DNA of 64,000 nucleotides from positions 62,001-126,000 of the forward strand of contig NZ_WWCN01000010.1 in NCBI RefSeq assembly GCF_009857445.1, given 5' to 3'. The DNA comes from Duganella flavida. Its GTDB lineage: Bacteria; Pseudomonadota; Gammaproteobacteria; Burkholderiales; Burkholderiaceae_D. Made by a program: the position numbers and the translations under genes. Below the pieces are notes generated by a model. It did no database searches and was not told the origin of the DNA. It was given only the letters and a program-made list of their open reading frames with translations. This document shows positions 41,061 through 49,721 of the stretch, one piece after another; position 1 is the first letter of the stretch; every line of letters starts with the position of its first letter.

Positions 41061-41975
41061 ATGAAAATAGATGACATCAGCGCCTTCGTCGCCGTGGTGC
41101 GCAACCAGTCGGTGAGCGCTGCGGCCGAGGCCTTGGGGCTGACCCAGTCGGCCATCACCCGTCGCGTGCAGAACCTGGAGCACGCGTTGGGCGTGGAACT
41201 GCTGGACCGCAGCGTCAAGCCACCCAAGCCTAGCGCGGTGGGGCGGCAGGTGTTTGACCAATGCGGCAAAGTGCTGCAGGAAGTCGACCATCTGCGCGCG
41301 ATGGTGCAGGCCGATCACGCGCCGACCGGCGTGTTCCGCATCGGCGTGATCCAGACCATCGGCGACGTGGTGCTGCTCGATACCTTGCAAAAGCTGAATC
41401 GCACCTTTAAGGATCTGCATACAGAGGTGTCGTCCGGCTGGGGCTCGCAGTTGGTGGAGCGCGTGGCGAACGCCGAAATCGACGCGGCCGTGGCGCTGTT
41501 CCCGGCCACCAAAGTGCTGCCGGACGGTTTGACCGGGCGCGCATTGGGCCGTATCGAGCTGGTGGTGGTGGCGAAGAAGGACGCTATGCCGAAGCGTAGC
41601 TACAAGCTGCGCGACATCTACGGCACCGGCTTCGTATTGAATCCGGACGGTTGTGGCTTCCGTGCTGGTCTGGCGCGGGCGCTGGCGGAGCAGGGGCTGT
41701 CGTTCAAGATCAATCTTGAGACTTTCGGCACCGACCTGCAGCTTGGGCTGGCGGCCAGCGGCATCGGCCTCGGATTGATGCCGCGTCCTATCTTTGAGCG
41801 CAGCCGCCATCGCTCGCACCTTGATATCGTCAATGTATCGGACTTCAAGCCGGTGCTGGATATCTGGCTGGTGCAGCCGCAACAACCGGGCCCGGTGCAG
41901 CATGCGATCGACTTCTTCGCGCAGGCGGTGCAGCACGCATTTGCCGAATCTCCTCTCAAAATTGTCGCAAGATGA
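41061..41975 (+). CDS. LysR family regulator of the organosulfur cluster
   Basis: A 304-residue LysR protein. HTH block ISAFVAVVRNQSVSAAAEALGLTQSAITRRVQNLE (about 5-40), LLDRSVKPPKPSAVGRQVF, effector domain GVFRIGVIQTIGDVVLL to LGLAASGIGLGLMPRPIFE. It lies in the same direction between the receptor and ssuC, 110 bp before ssuC, and both flanking operons carry the same AT-rich element, so it is the best candidate for their control. It is not a CysB orthologue by the motifs I can see. The effector is unknown. Confidence 0.85.
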   Translation: MKIDDISAFVAVVRNQSVSAAAEALGLTQSAITRRVQNLEHALGVELLDRSVKPPKPSAVGRQVFDQCGKVLQEVDHLRAMVQADHAPTGVFRIGVIQTIGDVVLLDTLQKLNRTFKDLHTEVSSGWGSQLVERVANAEIDAAVALFPATKVLPDGLTGRALGRIELVVVAKKDAMPKRSYKLRDIYGTGFVLNPDGCGFRAGLARALAEQGLSFKINLETFGTDLQLGLAASGIGLGLMPRPIFERSRHRSHLDIVNVSDFKPVLDIWLVQPQQPGPVQHAIDFFAQAVQHAFAESPLKIVAR

Positions 41976-41998
41976 TGCCTCAGGATTATTCCTGAAAA

Positions 41999-42038
41999 TC
42001 ATATATCAATAGTTGAAACGATTAGTTTTATCATAATT
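41999..42038 (+). promoter_or_regulatory. Shared promoter/operator element, copy 2 (ssuC operon)
   Basis: Starts TCATATATCAATAG and contains ATTAGTTTTATCATAAT. It matches the segment before the amine oxidase gene (36492-36531) at 29 of 40 ungapped positions and begins 87 bp before the ssuC ATG, exactly as copy 1 does before its gene. TTGAAA (42013-42018) may be a -35. Confidence 0.6.
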
Positions 42039-42085
42039 ATTTGCTCCCTATACTAGCTTTCAATAGCTTGAATAGGGATGCAAAT

Positions 42086-42859
42086 ATGTCTGTCAGTGCC
42101 CTCAACTCCATCGTTCGCCGTGCCGCCGGGCCACTCGTCTTGCTGGCGATCTGGGAGCTCGCTGCGCGCACCGGTGTCCTGCCGGAGCGCATCCTCGCAG
42201 GTCCTTCGCAAATCTTCGTCACGCTCGGTGAGCTGATTGCCAACGGCGAAATCGGCCGCAACGTGCTGGTGTCGCTGCAACGCGTGCTGACCGGGATGGC
42301 CGTGTCGCTGCCGCTGGGGACTGCGCTGGCCCTGGTCTCCGGTTTGTCGCGCCAGGGCGAAGTGGCCGTGGACTCCAGCATGCAAATGGCGCGCACCGTG
42401 CCGTTCCTCGGGCTGGTGCCGCTGTTCATCCTGTGGTTCGGGATCGGCGAATTCACCAAGATCACGCTGATCGCCTACGCCACCACCTTCCCGATGTATC
42501 TGTCGCTGTACAGCGGCATACGCAGCGTCGATGCCAAACTGGTGGAGGCGGGACGCCTGTTCGGTTTGAGCTACCCGCAGCAGATCGTGCATGTGATCCT
42601 GCCAGGCGCCTTGCCATCTTTCCTCATCGGCCTGCGCTACTCGCTGGGCGTCAGCTGGCTGTCGCTGGTGGTGGTGGAGCAGATCAACGCCACGGCGGGA
42701 CTGGGCTACCTGATTAACAACGCCCGTGATTTCATGCGCACCGACGTCATCGTGGTTTGTCTGATCGTCTACAGCTTACTGGGCCTCGCCACCGACCTGC
42801 TGGTGCGCGGCATTGAACACTACGCGCTGGCCTGGCGTCCGACCTTCATCAAGGAATGA
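42086..42859 (+). CDS. ssuC: ABC transporter permease, SsuC/TauC type
   Basis: A 257-residue permease of the nitrate/sulfonate/taurine group: PLVLLAIWELAARTGVLPERILAGPSQIF, the family coupling region ARTVPFLGLVPLFILWFGIGEFTKI, AGRLFGLSYPQQIVHVILPGALPSFLIGLRYSLGVSWLSLVVVEQ spread over two helices, and INNARDFMRTDVIVV. It imports aliphatic sulfonates or related sulfur compounds with SsuB and an SsuA-type receptor. It overlaps ssuB by a few bases. Start at the ATG at 42086; the AT-rich leader holds the shared promoter element. Confidence 0.88.
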   Translation: MSVSALNSIVRRAAGPLVLLAIWELAARTGVLPERILAGPSQIFVTLGELIANGEIGRNVLVSLQRVLTGMAVSLPLGTALALVSGLSRQGEVAVDSSMQMARTVPFLGLVPLFILWFGIGEFTKITLIAYATTFPMYLSLYSGIRSVDAKLVEAGRLFGLSYPQQIVHVILPGALPSFLIGLRYSLGVSWLSLVVVEQINATAGLGYLINNARDFMRTDVIVVCLIVYSLLGLATDLLVRGIEHYALAWRPTFIKE

Positions 42860-42861
42860 GC

Positions 42862-43632
42862 ATGCATACCCTGACTTTGAATCTGCTGCGCCAGACCGCC
42901 CGCGACGACGCGCCAGCTTTACCGCGCACTCCGGTGCAGGCGCAGAACCTGAGCAAGCGTTTCGGCGACAACACCATCCTCGATAACCTCAATCTCGAAA
43001 TCCGCGCCGGTGAATTTGTCGCGCTGCTGGGCCGCAGCGGCTCCGGCAAGACCACGCTGCTGCGCGCACTGGCTGGTCTGGACCGCATCAGCTCCGGCAC
43101 GCTGAATGTGCCGCAAGCCCGTGCCGCCGTGTTTCAGGAGCCGCGCCTGATGCCGTGGAAGCGCGCATGGCGCAACGTCACGCTGGGATTGAAGATCGAC
43201 CGCCCACGCGAACGCGCCCTTGCCGCACTTGAAGAAGTAGGGCTGGCGCATCGCGAGAACGCATGGCCTGCCACACTCTCCGGCGGCGAGGCGCAGCGCG
43301 TGGCGCTGGCCCGTGCGCTGGTGCGCGAGCCGCAGCTGCTGCTGCTGGATGAGCCGTTCGCTGCGCTGGACGCGTTGACCCGCATCCGCATGCACCAGCT
43401 GATCCTATCGCTGTGGCGCCAGCATCGCCCGTCCGTGCTGCTGGTAACGCACGACGTCGACGAAGCCGTGCTGCTGGCCGACCGCGTGCTGGTGCTGGAG
43501 CAGGGCCGTATCGCCGCCGACATCACCATCACCCAGCAGCGTCCACGTAGCGCGCAGGCGCCGCAGTTCCAGCAGGTGCGCACGCAGCTGCTGCAGCTGC
43601 TGGGCGTAGAGATCGAAGAATTTTTTAACTAA
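42862..43632 (+). CDS. ssuB: ABC transporter ATP-binding protein, SsuB type
   Basis: A 256-residue ATPase: Walker A LLGRSGSGKTTLLRALAGL, Q-loop in AVFQEPRLMPWKRAWRNV (SsuB-typical), signature LSGGEAQRVALARALV, Walker B LLLLDEPFAALD and H-loop LVTHDVDEAVLL. AAGGA six bases before the ATG at 42862 favours it over the overlapping ATG at 42856. It pairs with SsuC; binding proteins come 5 kb downstream in the same run. Confidence 0.9.
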   Translation: MHTLTLNLLRQTARDDAPALPRTPVQAQNLSKRFGDNTILDNLNLEIRAGEFVALLGRSGSGKTTLLRALAGLDRISSGTLNVPQARAAVFQEPRLMPWKRAWRNVTLGLKIDRPRERALAALEEVGLAHRENAWPATLSGGEAQRVALARALVREPQLLLLDEPFAALDALTRIRMHQLILSLWRQHRPSVLLVTHDVDEAVLLADRVLVLEQGRIAADITITQQRPRSAQAPQFQQVRTQLLQLLGVEIEEFFN

Positions 43633-43643
43633 AGCCACTCCTG

Positions 43644-44882
43644 ATGATGACCTCCGTACTTCGCCTGCCGATTGCAGAAAACAGCTACCAGCTGGATAGC
43701 CCGGAATTTGCCGCGCTGCTGGATACGCTGACTACCGAATTCGCCGCCACCGCCGAGCAGCATGACCGTGATGGCAGTTTCCCGCACCGGAACTTCGAAC
43801 GCTTGCACGAATTGGGTTTGCTCGGCTTGACCGTGCCGCGTGCGCTGGGCGGCCTTGGCGCCAACCTCGCGCAAACTGCCCGCGTGATCGCCGCCGTCGC
43901 ACGCGGAGAGCCATCCACCGCGTTGGTGCTGGTGATGCAGTACCTGCACCATGCGTCTGGCCGCCAGGCCAAGTGGCCGCAGCACCTGTTGCATCGCGTG
44001 GTGGAAGACACGCTGCGCAACGGTGCCTTGATTAACGCGCTGCGCGTTGAGCCGGAACTGGGCACGCCCGCGCGCGGTGGCCTGCCGGGCACCATCGCTC
44101 GCCGCACGCCGGAAGGATGGCGCATCAGCGGCCGCAAAATCTACTCGACCGGCATTCCGCGCCTGACATGGCTGGGCGTGTGGGCGCGCAGCGACGATGC
44201 GGAGCCGCTGGTCGGCAGCTGGCTGGTGCACCGTGATACGCCGGGCATCAGCATCGTCGAAACGTGGGACCACCTTGGCATGCGCGCCACCGGCAGCCAT
44301 GAAGTGGTGTTTGATGACGTGCTGGTGCCGCTGGAGCACGCGGTGGAAGTTAATCCTGCCAGCGCTGCGCCTGAGCTGGACGCCTCGCTGCTGCTATGGA
44401 TGTCCGTGCTGCTGTCCGCCATCTACGATGCCGTGGCCCGCAATGCGCGCGACTGGCTGGCCGGATGGTTGGAAGAGCGCGTGCCGGCCAATCTGGGCGC
44501 ACCCTTATCCAGCCTACCGCGCTTCCAGGAGGCGCTGGGTCAGCTCGATGCGTGGCTGTTCTCCAACCGTGTGCTGCTCGATTCCGCCGCCAGCGGCGCG
44601 GTGCCACCTTCAGACGCGTTCCGCATCAAATATCTCGTCACCAACACTGCGATCCAGGTAGTGGAGAAGGCGATTGAGTTGAGTGGCAATCCGGGCCTGT
44701 CGCGTTCCAATCCGCTGGAACGCTACTACCGCGACGTGCTGTGCTCACGCATCCACACGCCGCAGAACGACACGATTTTAGTCAATAGCGGCCGCACCGC
44801 CTTCGCCGCGCGTGCCGCCAAAAAAGCTTCTCTCTCCGGCGTGGCCGGCATTTCAACTATCACTGCAAAGGACGCATCATGA
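43644..44882 (+). CDS. Acyl-CoA dehydrogenase-fold flavoprotein (SfnB/DszC-like)
   Basis: A 412-residue protein with the acyl-CoA dehydrogenase layout: N-terminal helices (FERLHELGLLGLTVPRALGGLGANLAQTARVIAAVAR), a middle beta-domain (GWRISGRKIYSTGIPRLTWLGVWARSDD, WDHLGMRATGSHEVVFDDVLVP) and a helical C-terminal domain (IKYLVTNTAIQVVEKAIELSGNPGL). In sulfur-starvation clusters such proteins (SfnB, DszC, SfnC) act with reduced flavin as monooxygenases or helpers in sulfone/sulfonate metabolism rather than in beta-oxidation. It overlaps the SsuD-like gene by four bases. Confidence 0.82.
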   Translation: MMTSVLRLPIAENSYQLDSPEFAALLDTLTTEFAATAEQHDRDGSFPHRNFERLHELGLLGLTVPRALGGLGANLAQTARVIAAVARGEPSTALVLVMQYLHHASGRQAKWPQHLLHRVVEDTLRNGALINALRVEPELGTPARGGLPGTIARRTPEGWRISGRKIYSTGIPRLTWLGVWARSDDAEPLVGSWLVHRDTPGISIVETWDHLGMRATGSHEVVFDDVLVPLEHAVEVNPASAAPELDASLLLWMSVLLSAIYDAVARNARDWLAGWLEERVPANLGAPLSSLPRFQEALGQLDAWLFSNRVLLDSAASGAVPPSDAFRIKYLVTNTAIQVVEKAIELSGNPGLSRSNPLERYYRDVLCSRIHTPQNDTILVNSGRTAFAARAAKKASLSGVAGISTITAKDAS

Positions 44883-45982
44883 GTATCGAATTTATCGGCT
44901 TTAGCGCCACCCAGGAAGTTTCGGAAACCGTTCTGCCGCAAGGCCCGGTCGTCAACAAGAGCTTCCTCGGTGCGGTGGCGCGTGCCCACGAATACGCGGG
45001 CTTTGACCGCGTGCTGGTGGCGCACAGTAGCGCCTCGGTGGACGGCTTCCAGGTGGCGTCCTACATCGCTTCGCAGACTGAAAAACTGGGTATCCTGCTG
45101 GCGCACCGTCCTGGCTTTGTGGCGCCAACGCTGGCCGCACGCCAGTTCGCGACGCTGGATCACTTCAGCGATGGCCGCCTGGCGGTTCACGTGATCAGCG
45201 GCGGCGACGACACCGAGCAGCAGCGCGATGGCGATTTCCTCGATCACGACCAGCGTTACAAGCGCACCGACGAATATCTTGACGTGGTGAAGAAAACCTG
45301 GACTTCGGAAGGCGCGTTTGACCACGAAGGCCCGCTGTACCGTTTTAAAGGCCAGAACGCCGGTGTGCGTCCGGTGCGCGACCAGCACATTCCGGTGTAC
45401 TTCGGCGGTTCGTCGGATGCAGCGATTGAAGTCGCAGGCAAGCATGCTGACGTCTACGCGCTGTGGGGCGAATCGCTGGCGCAGGTAGAAGAAACCATCA
45501 CCCGCGTGCGTGCTGCCGCCGCCAAGCATGGCCGCGCCGACAAGATTCGTTTCAGCCTGTCGCTGCGTCCAGTGCTGGCGGAAACCGAGGAAAAAGCGTG
45601 GGCCAAGGCCGACGCCATCCTCGCTACCGCGACTGAGCGCGTAAAGAGTAACGTCCACTTCAGCAAACGTCCACAGCAACCACAGAACGCTGGTTCGCAG
45701 CGCCTGCTGGAAACTGCGGCGCAAGGCAAGGTGGTGGACGAGCGCCTGTGGACTGGCATCGCAGCACTGACCAAGGCCGCCGGCAATTCGACTGGGCTGG
45801 TCGGCACGCCGGAGCAGGTACGCGATGCGTTGATCAAGTACTGGGAACTGGGCGTGACCACCTTCCTGATTCGCGGCTTTGACCCAATCCAGGACGCGCT
45901 GCAGTATGGCCGCGAACTGATTCCGCTGGTGCGCGCGGCGATCGCAGAACGCGAAGCGCAGGACCAACGACTGGCAGCATAA
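44879..45982 (+). CDS. LLM-class flavin-dependent monooxygenase, SsuD-like
   Basis: A 367-residue TIM-barrel FMNH2-dependent oxygenase of the alkanesulfonate monooxygenase type: YAGFDRVLVAHSSASVDGFQVASYIASQTEKLGILLAHRPGFVAPTLAARQFATLDHFSDGRLAVHVISGGDDTEQQRDGDFL split over the barrel, then PVYFGGSSDAAIEVAGKHADVYALWGE and GTPEQVRDALIKYWELGVTTFLIRGFDP near the C-terminus. Members cleave C-S bonds to give aldehyde and sulfite. A flavin reductase (SsuE) is not seen in the window. The stop is followed 16 bases later by a dehydrogenase gene. Confidence 0.87.
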   Translation: MSIEFIGFSATQEVSETVLPQGPVVNKSFLGAVARAHEYAGFDRVLVAHSSASVDGFQVASYIASQTEKLGILLAHRPGFVAPTLAARQFATLDHFSDGRLAVHVISGGDDTEQQRDGDFLDHDQRYKRTDEYLDVVKKTWTSEGAFDHEGPLYRFKGQNAGVRPVRDQHIPVYFGGSSDAAIEVAGKHADVYALWGESLAQVEETITRVRAAAAKHGRADKIRFSLSLRPVLAETEEKAWAKADAILATATERVKSNVHFSKRPQQPQNAGSQRLLETAAQGKVVDERLWTGIAALTKAAGNSTGLVGTPEQVRDALIKYWELGVTTFLIRGFDPIQDALQYGRELIPLVRAAIAEREAQDQRLAA

Positions 45983-45998
45983 ACAACGGAGTACAGCG

Positions 45999-46955
45999 AT
46001 GAGCGCAGTGAAGAATAATTTGATCGTAGCCAGCCAGTTCGACCCCAAGGTCAACGCACTGCTGGCCCAGCGCACCGGCCTGGCGGTGCGCGACGTGGCG
46101 CCCGGTCCTTTGACCGAGCTGCCGCCGGGCGCGGACGTGCTGTTTGCTTTGCCGGCGCCGAAAGGCCAGTCACTGCTTGAGGTTCCAGCGCCACGGGGCT
46201 GGAGCGATGTGCAGTGGGTGCAGCTGGCATCTGTCGGCATCGACTACTACCCGGACTGGCTGTTCGACGGCCCGGTGGTGACGTCGGCGCGCGGCACGGC
46301 ATCGATCGCCATCGCTGAATACGTGCTGGCGGCGATCTTCACTGCCGCCAAGCGGGTGCCGGAAATCTGGCTGGAACAGGCCAGCGACTGGCGCCGCATT
46401 CAATTGGGACTGGTGCAGGGCTCCACGCTAGGCCTGTACGGCTTCGGTTCCATCGGCCAGGCCTTGGCGCAGCGCGCGCTGGCGCTCGGCATCAAGGTGA
46501 TTGCACTGCGCCGCTCGGACGCGCCGTTCGAGGTGGATGGCGTGGAGCGCGTGGACTCGCTGGAGCAACTGGTGGCACGTTCGGACCATCTGGTGCTGGC
46601 CGCGCCATCGACGCCGGACACGCATCATGCGATCAACCGCGCTACGCTGGCCCGCGCCAAACCGAACCTCCACTTGATCAATATCGCACGCGGTAACCTG
46701 GTCGACCATCAGGCGCTGCTCGATGCGCTGGACGAGGGCAAGCTGGCGCTGGCGACGCTGGACGTGACCGATCCCGAACCGCTGCCGGCCGGCCATGCTT
46801 TCTACCGCCACGCGCGTGTGCGCCTGTCGCCGCATATTTCGCCCAGCACCGACCAGATTGTGCCTGCACTGATCGATAAATTCGTGCTGAACCTGGACCG
46901 CTTCCGCAGCGGACAACCACTGGCTGACGTGGTGGATACCGCGCGCGGCTACTGA
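45999..46955 (+). CDS. D-isomer 2-hydroxyacid dehydrogenase family protein
   Basis: A 318-residue NAD(P)-dependent dehydrogenase. The Rossmann motif is LYGFGSIGQALAQRALALGIKVIALRR (about 150-176). The catalytic Arg is in NIARGNLVDHQAL, the Glu in DVTDPEPLPAGH and the His in LSPHIS. These enzymes interconvert 2-keto acids and D-2-hydroxy acids. Its place between a sulfonate monooxygenase and a class II aldolase suggests it processes the carbon skeleton or a keto/hydroxy sulfur acid. The exact substrate is open. Confidence 0.85.
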   Translation: MSAVKNNLIVASQFDPKVNALLAQRTGLAVRDVAPGPLTELPPGADVLFALPAPKGQSLLEVPAPRGWSDVQWVQLASVGIDYYPDWLFDGPVVTSARGTASIAIAEYVLAAIFTAAKRVPEIWLEQASDWRRIQLGLVQGSTLGLYGFGSIGQALAQRALALGIKVIALRRSDAPFEVDGVERVDSLEQLVARSDHLVLAAPSTPDTHHAINRATLARAKPNLHLINIARGNLVDHQALLDALDEGKLALATLDVTDPEPLPAGHAFYRHARVRLSPHISPSTDQIVPALIDKFVLNLDRFRSGQPLADVVDTARGY

Positions 46956-46977
46956 TTACTGATACAAGGACCATTCC

Positions 46978-47847
46978 ATGAGCAGCTCTGCACCACTGTA
47001 CTCCGCGCCGTTGTCGCGTCCCCATTTGCGCACGGTCGGCAAGCAGTATCCGCGTCCGGCCATCTACAGCGCACCGCGCGACGACAACGGCAATATCATT
47101 TTCGCACAGCCGCCGGAACCGGAGGGCTTCGAGGCGCAGCGCCAGCATCGCAAGGAACGGTTGGCCGTTTCCTTCCGTTTGTTCGCACGCTACGGTTTCG
47201 ACATGGGTGGCGCGGGCCACATCACGGCGCGCGATCCTGAATTTCCGGACCACTTCTGGGTCAATCCGGCCGGCGTGTACTTCGGCCATATCCGCGCATC
47301 GGACCTGATCCTGGTCAGCCATGACGGCAAGATCGTTGAAGGCGACGGCCTGCTGAACCGCGCGGCGTTTGCCATTCACTCTGAACTGCACAAGGCGCGC
47401 CCGGACGTGATCGCGGCGGCGCACTCGCATGGCTTGTATGGCAAAGCCTTCGCGGCGCAGGGCCGCTTGCTCGAACCGTTGACGCAGGACTCCTGCGCGT
47501 TCTACGAGGATCATGCAATCTTCACGGATTTCAGCGGCGTGGTGCTGGATGCCAGCGAAGGCCAGCGTATCGCCGAGACGCTCGGTCCCCGCAAGGCGGT
47601 GATCCTGCAGAACCACGGCTTGCTGACGGTAGGTGCGTCGGTGGAGTCGGCGGTGTGGCGCTACATCGCATTTGAGAATGCGGCGCAGGCGCAGTTGCTG
47701 TCCGAGGCCGCCGGCTTGACACGGCCGATTCCGCACGACGTGGCGCTGCACACTTCCAAGCAGATGGGCTCCGAGGCCGGTGGCTGGTTCAGCTTCCAGC
47801 CGCTGTGGGATGTCATCACGCGTGAAGAACCGGATTTATTCGACTGA
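46978..47847 (+). CDS. Class II aldolase/adducin family protein
   Basis: A 289-residue member of the zinc-dependent class II aldolase fold: RLFARYGFDMGGAGHITARDPE, VNPAGVYFGHIRASDLILVSHDGKIVEGDG, HSELHKARPDVIAAAHSHGLYGKAFAA with the His pair, and the third His in ILQNHGLLTVG. Family members are fuculose/rhamnulose-type aldolases, methylthioribulose-1-phosphate dehydratases and decarboxylases. Next to the 2-hydroxyacid dehydrogenase it may cleave or dehydrate the sulfur-bearing or desulfonated carbon chain. It is not firmly assignable. Confidence 0.82.
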   Translation: MSSSAPLYSAPLSRPHLRTVGKQYPRPAIYSAPRDDNGNIIFAQPPEPEGFEAQRQHRKERLAVSFRLFARYGFDMGGAGHITARDPEFPDHFWVNPAGVYFGHIRASDLILVSHDGKIVEGDGLLNRAAFAIHSELHKARPDVIAAAHSHGLYGKAFAAQGRLLEPLTQDSCAFYEDHAIFTDFSGVVLDASEGQRIAETLGPRKAVILQNHGLLTVGASVESAVWRYIAFENAAQAQLLSEAAGLTRPIPHDVALHTSKQMGSEAGGWFSFQPLWDVITREEPDLFD

Positions 47848-47858
47848 GGAGAAGCACC

Positions 47859-48686
47859 ATGTCCAGCGCCACGCTATCGCTGAATGATACTTTCGCGCCA
47901 GAAGACCTGGCCACTACCGGCACGTCCGCGCCGCTGAGCGTCGCACCAGCGCCGGTAGGCAGTGCCCAATCGGCGGCGACGCATGGTGCGGGCTACGCGA
48001 CGTCTTATCTGGACGCGGGAGCAGGCAAGCACTGGCTGCGTCGTCCTGGAGCGCTGGTCACGGTGGCGATCCATGGTGTGGCATTGCTGGCCATCTTGAA
48101 CTGGACAGGCGCCATCAAACGGCCGCACGCACCGCAGGTGATAGAACTGATACACATCATGCCGCAACAGAAGCTGACACTGGCGCCACCGAAGCCGGAA
48201 CCGACAAAGGAAAGACAAGTCGCACTGGCGCCACCCCAGCCGACCGCGCAACCGCAGCCGGCGCCGAAAGCGGTAGAAGCACCACCGCCGACGCAGGCCG
48301 AAACAATCGCGCCGCCTACGCCACCCGGGCCCGTAGTTCAAGCGCCGCCCGCTCCACCAGCAGCACCGGTGGCGTCTGGGCCGAAGCAAATCAGTACCGA
48401 GGGTATTCCGACCGATTACGTCAACCAGGTCTACGCCCGCATCAATCGCAACGCCGACTATCCGCGTGAAGCGAAGATGCGCCGCCAGCAGGGCAAGGTC
48501 GGCTACCGCCTGACGCTCAATCCTGACGGTTCGCTGGTCACGTTCGATATCCAATCGTCCGGCGTGGACTCTTTGGACGAAGCAGCACGCGACGCCATCC
48601 GCCGTGCCGCGCCTTTCCCTCGATTGCCCGATTTGGGCGGTAGCAGCTATCTGCTGGCCGGGAATATCGTATTCAAAATTAATTAA
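47859..48686 (+). CDS. TonB-type energy transducer
   Basis: A 275-residue TonB-family protein. A cytoplasmic N-tail of about 62 residues is longer than usual, followed by one membrane helix (ALVTVAIHGVALLAILNW, about 67-84). A Pro/Ala-rich periplasmic spacer follows (PPKPEPTKER to PPAPPAAP, about 105-175), then a C-terminal TonB domain (INRNADYPREAKMRRQQGKVGYRLTLNPDGSLV, YLLAGNIVFKIN). It couples the proton-motive force, via ExbB/ExbD not present here, to TonB-dependent receptors. Being embedded in an operon with two such receptors nearby, it is probably dedicated to them. Confidence 0.87.
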   Translation: MSSATLSLNDTFAPEDLATTGTSAPLSVAPAPVGSAQSAATHGAGYATSYLDAGAGKHWLRRPGALVTVAIHGVALLAILNWTGAIKRPHAPQVIELIHIMPQQKLTLAPPKPEPTKERQVALAPPQPTAQPQPAPKAVEAPPPTQAETIAPPTPPGPVVQAPPAPPAAPVASGPKQISTEGIPTDYVNQVYARINRNADYPREAKMRRQQGKVGYRLTLNPDGSLVTFDIQSSGVDSLDEAARDAIRRAAPFPRLPDLGGSSYLLAGNIVFKIN

Positions 48687-48704
48687 CTTTTTAAGGCTGG
48701 GATC

Positions 48705-49697
48705 ATGGATTCGATCACTTCGAAGGGCGGCGCTCGCCGTCAGTTTCTGCGCAATGGTGTTGGCATGGCGCTGTTGATGGCCGGATGGAGCAACGCCACT
48801 CGCGCCGCAGCGTTGCAACTGCGTGACGTCACGCTGCGCGTCGGTACCTACAAGGGTGGCGACAGCGCCTACTTCAACGAGGCAGGTGTGGCCGACATTC
48901 CGTACAAGACCGCGTTAGCGGAATTCGCCGGCGGGAACCTGATCGTGGAGGCTTTGTCTTCCGGCTCGCTGGATTTCGGCGGCATGAGCGAGATCCCACC
49001 GATTTTCGCGGTAGCCGGTGGCGCGCCGATGAAAGTGATCGCCGTGTTGCGCGGCGACGTGAATAACCAGGTGGTGCTGGTGCCGAAGAATTCCACCATC
49101 AGCGATCCTGCGCAGTTCAAAGGCAAGCGCATTGGCTACGTGCGTTCCACCACCTCGCACTACTTCCTGATCCAGTTGCTGAAAGAGCACGGCCTGACCT
49201 TCAAGGATATTGAGGCGGTGCCGCTGCTGCCGCAGGACGGGTTAGCGGCTTTCAAGAGCGGCCAGCTGGATGCCTGGGTGATCTACGGGCTGGTGGTGGA
49301 ATTCGCCAAGAGCCAAGGCGCGCGCGTGCTGCGAACGGCGAAGGGCTATCTGTCCGGGAACTACGTTATCAGCGCCTCGTCGCAGGCGATCGCCGACCCG
49401 GCCAAGAACCAGGCCATCGGCGACTACCTGCAGCGCGTGGCCAAAGTGTACGACTGGATCAACCGCAATCCGGACAAGTGGGCTACCCGCAGCGGCCAGA
49501 TTGCCGGTGTGCCGCCGCAGTTCTTCCTGAATCAAGTGAAGCTGCGCAGCGAGCCATACAAGCTGATACCGGTGGATGAAGCGGCGATCAAGTCGCAGCA
49601 AAAAGTAGCGGACGTGTTTGCGGATGCTGGCCTGCTGGCCCGCCGCATCGATGTGCGTCCGATTTGGGATACCAGTTTTGCCAAATATTTAGCCTAA
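48705..49697 (+). CDS. SsuA-type sulfonate/aliphatic ABC binding protein
   Basis: A 330-residue type-II periplasmic binding protein: twin-Arg-like signal (ARRQFLRNGVGMALLMAGWSNATRAA), LRVGTYKGGDSAYFNEAG, EALSSGSLDFGGMSEIPPIFAVAGGAPMKVIAVL, STISDPAQFKGKRIGYVRSTTSHYFLIQLLKEHGL and GQLDAWVIYGLVVEFAK. It captures the substrate for SsuCB. It lies between the TonB gene (18 bases upstream) and a receptor gene (24 bases downstream). It is an intact paralogue of the ssuA pseudogene at 36 kb. Confidence 0.87.
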   Translation: MDSITSKGGARRQFLRNGVGMALLMAGWSNATRAAALQLRDVTLRVGTYKGGDSAYFNEAGVADIPYKTALAEFAGGNLIVEALSSGSLDFGGMSEIPPIFAVAGGAPMKVIAVLRGDVNNQVVLVPKNSTISDPAQFKGKRIGYVRSTTSHYFLIQLLKEHGLTFKDIEAVPLLPQDGLAAFKSGQLDAWVIYGLVVEFAKSQGARVLRTAKGYLSGNYVISASSQAIADPAKNQAIGDYLQRVAKVYDWINRNPDKWATRSGQIAGVPPQFFLNQVKLRSEPYKLIPVDEAAIKSQQKVADVFADAGLLARRIDVRPIWDTSFAKYLA

Positions 49698-49721
49698 CAA
49701 TAAATCAGAGAGGGATATTGA

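Noticed and set aside
43644..44882. Annotation as a fatty-acid beta-oxidation acyl-CoA dehydrogenase
   Set aside because: The fold fits, but neighbours are sulfonate transporters and FMNH2 monooxygenases, so an SfnB/DszC-like role is more likely.
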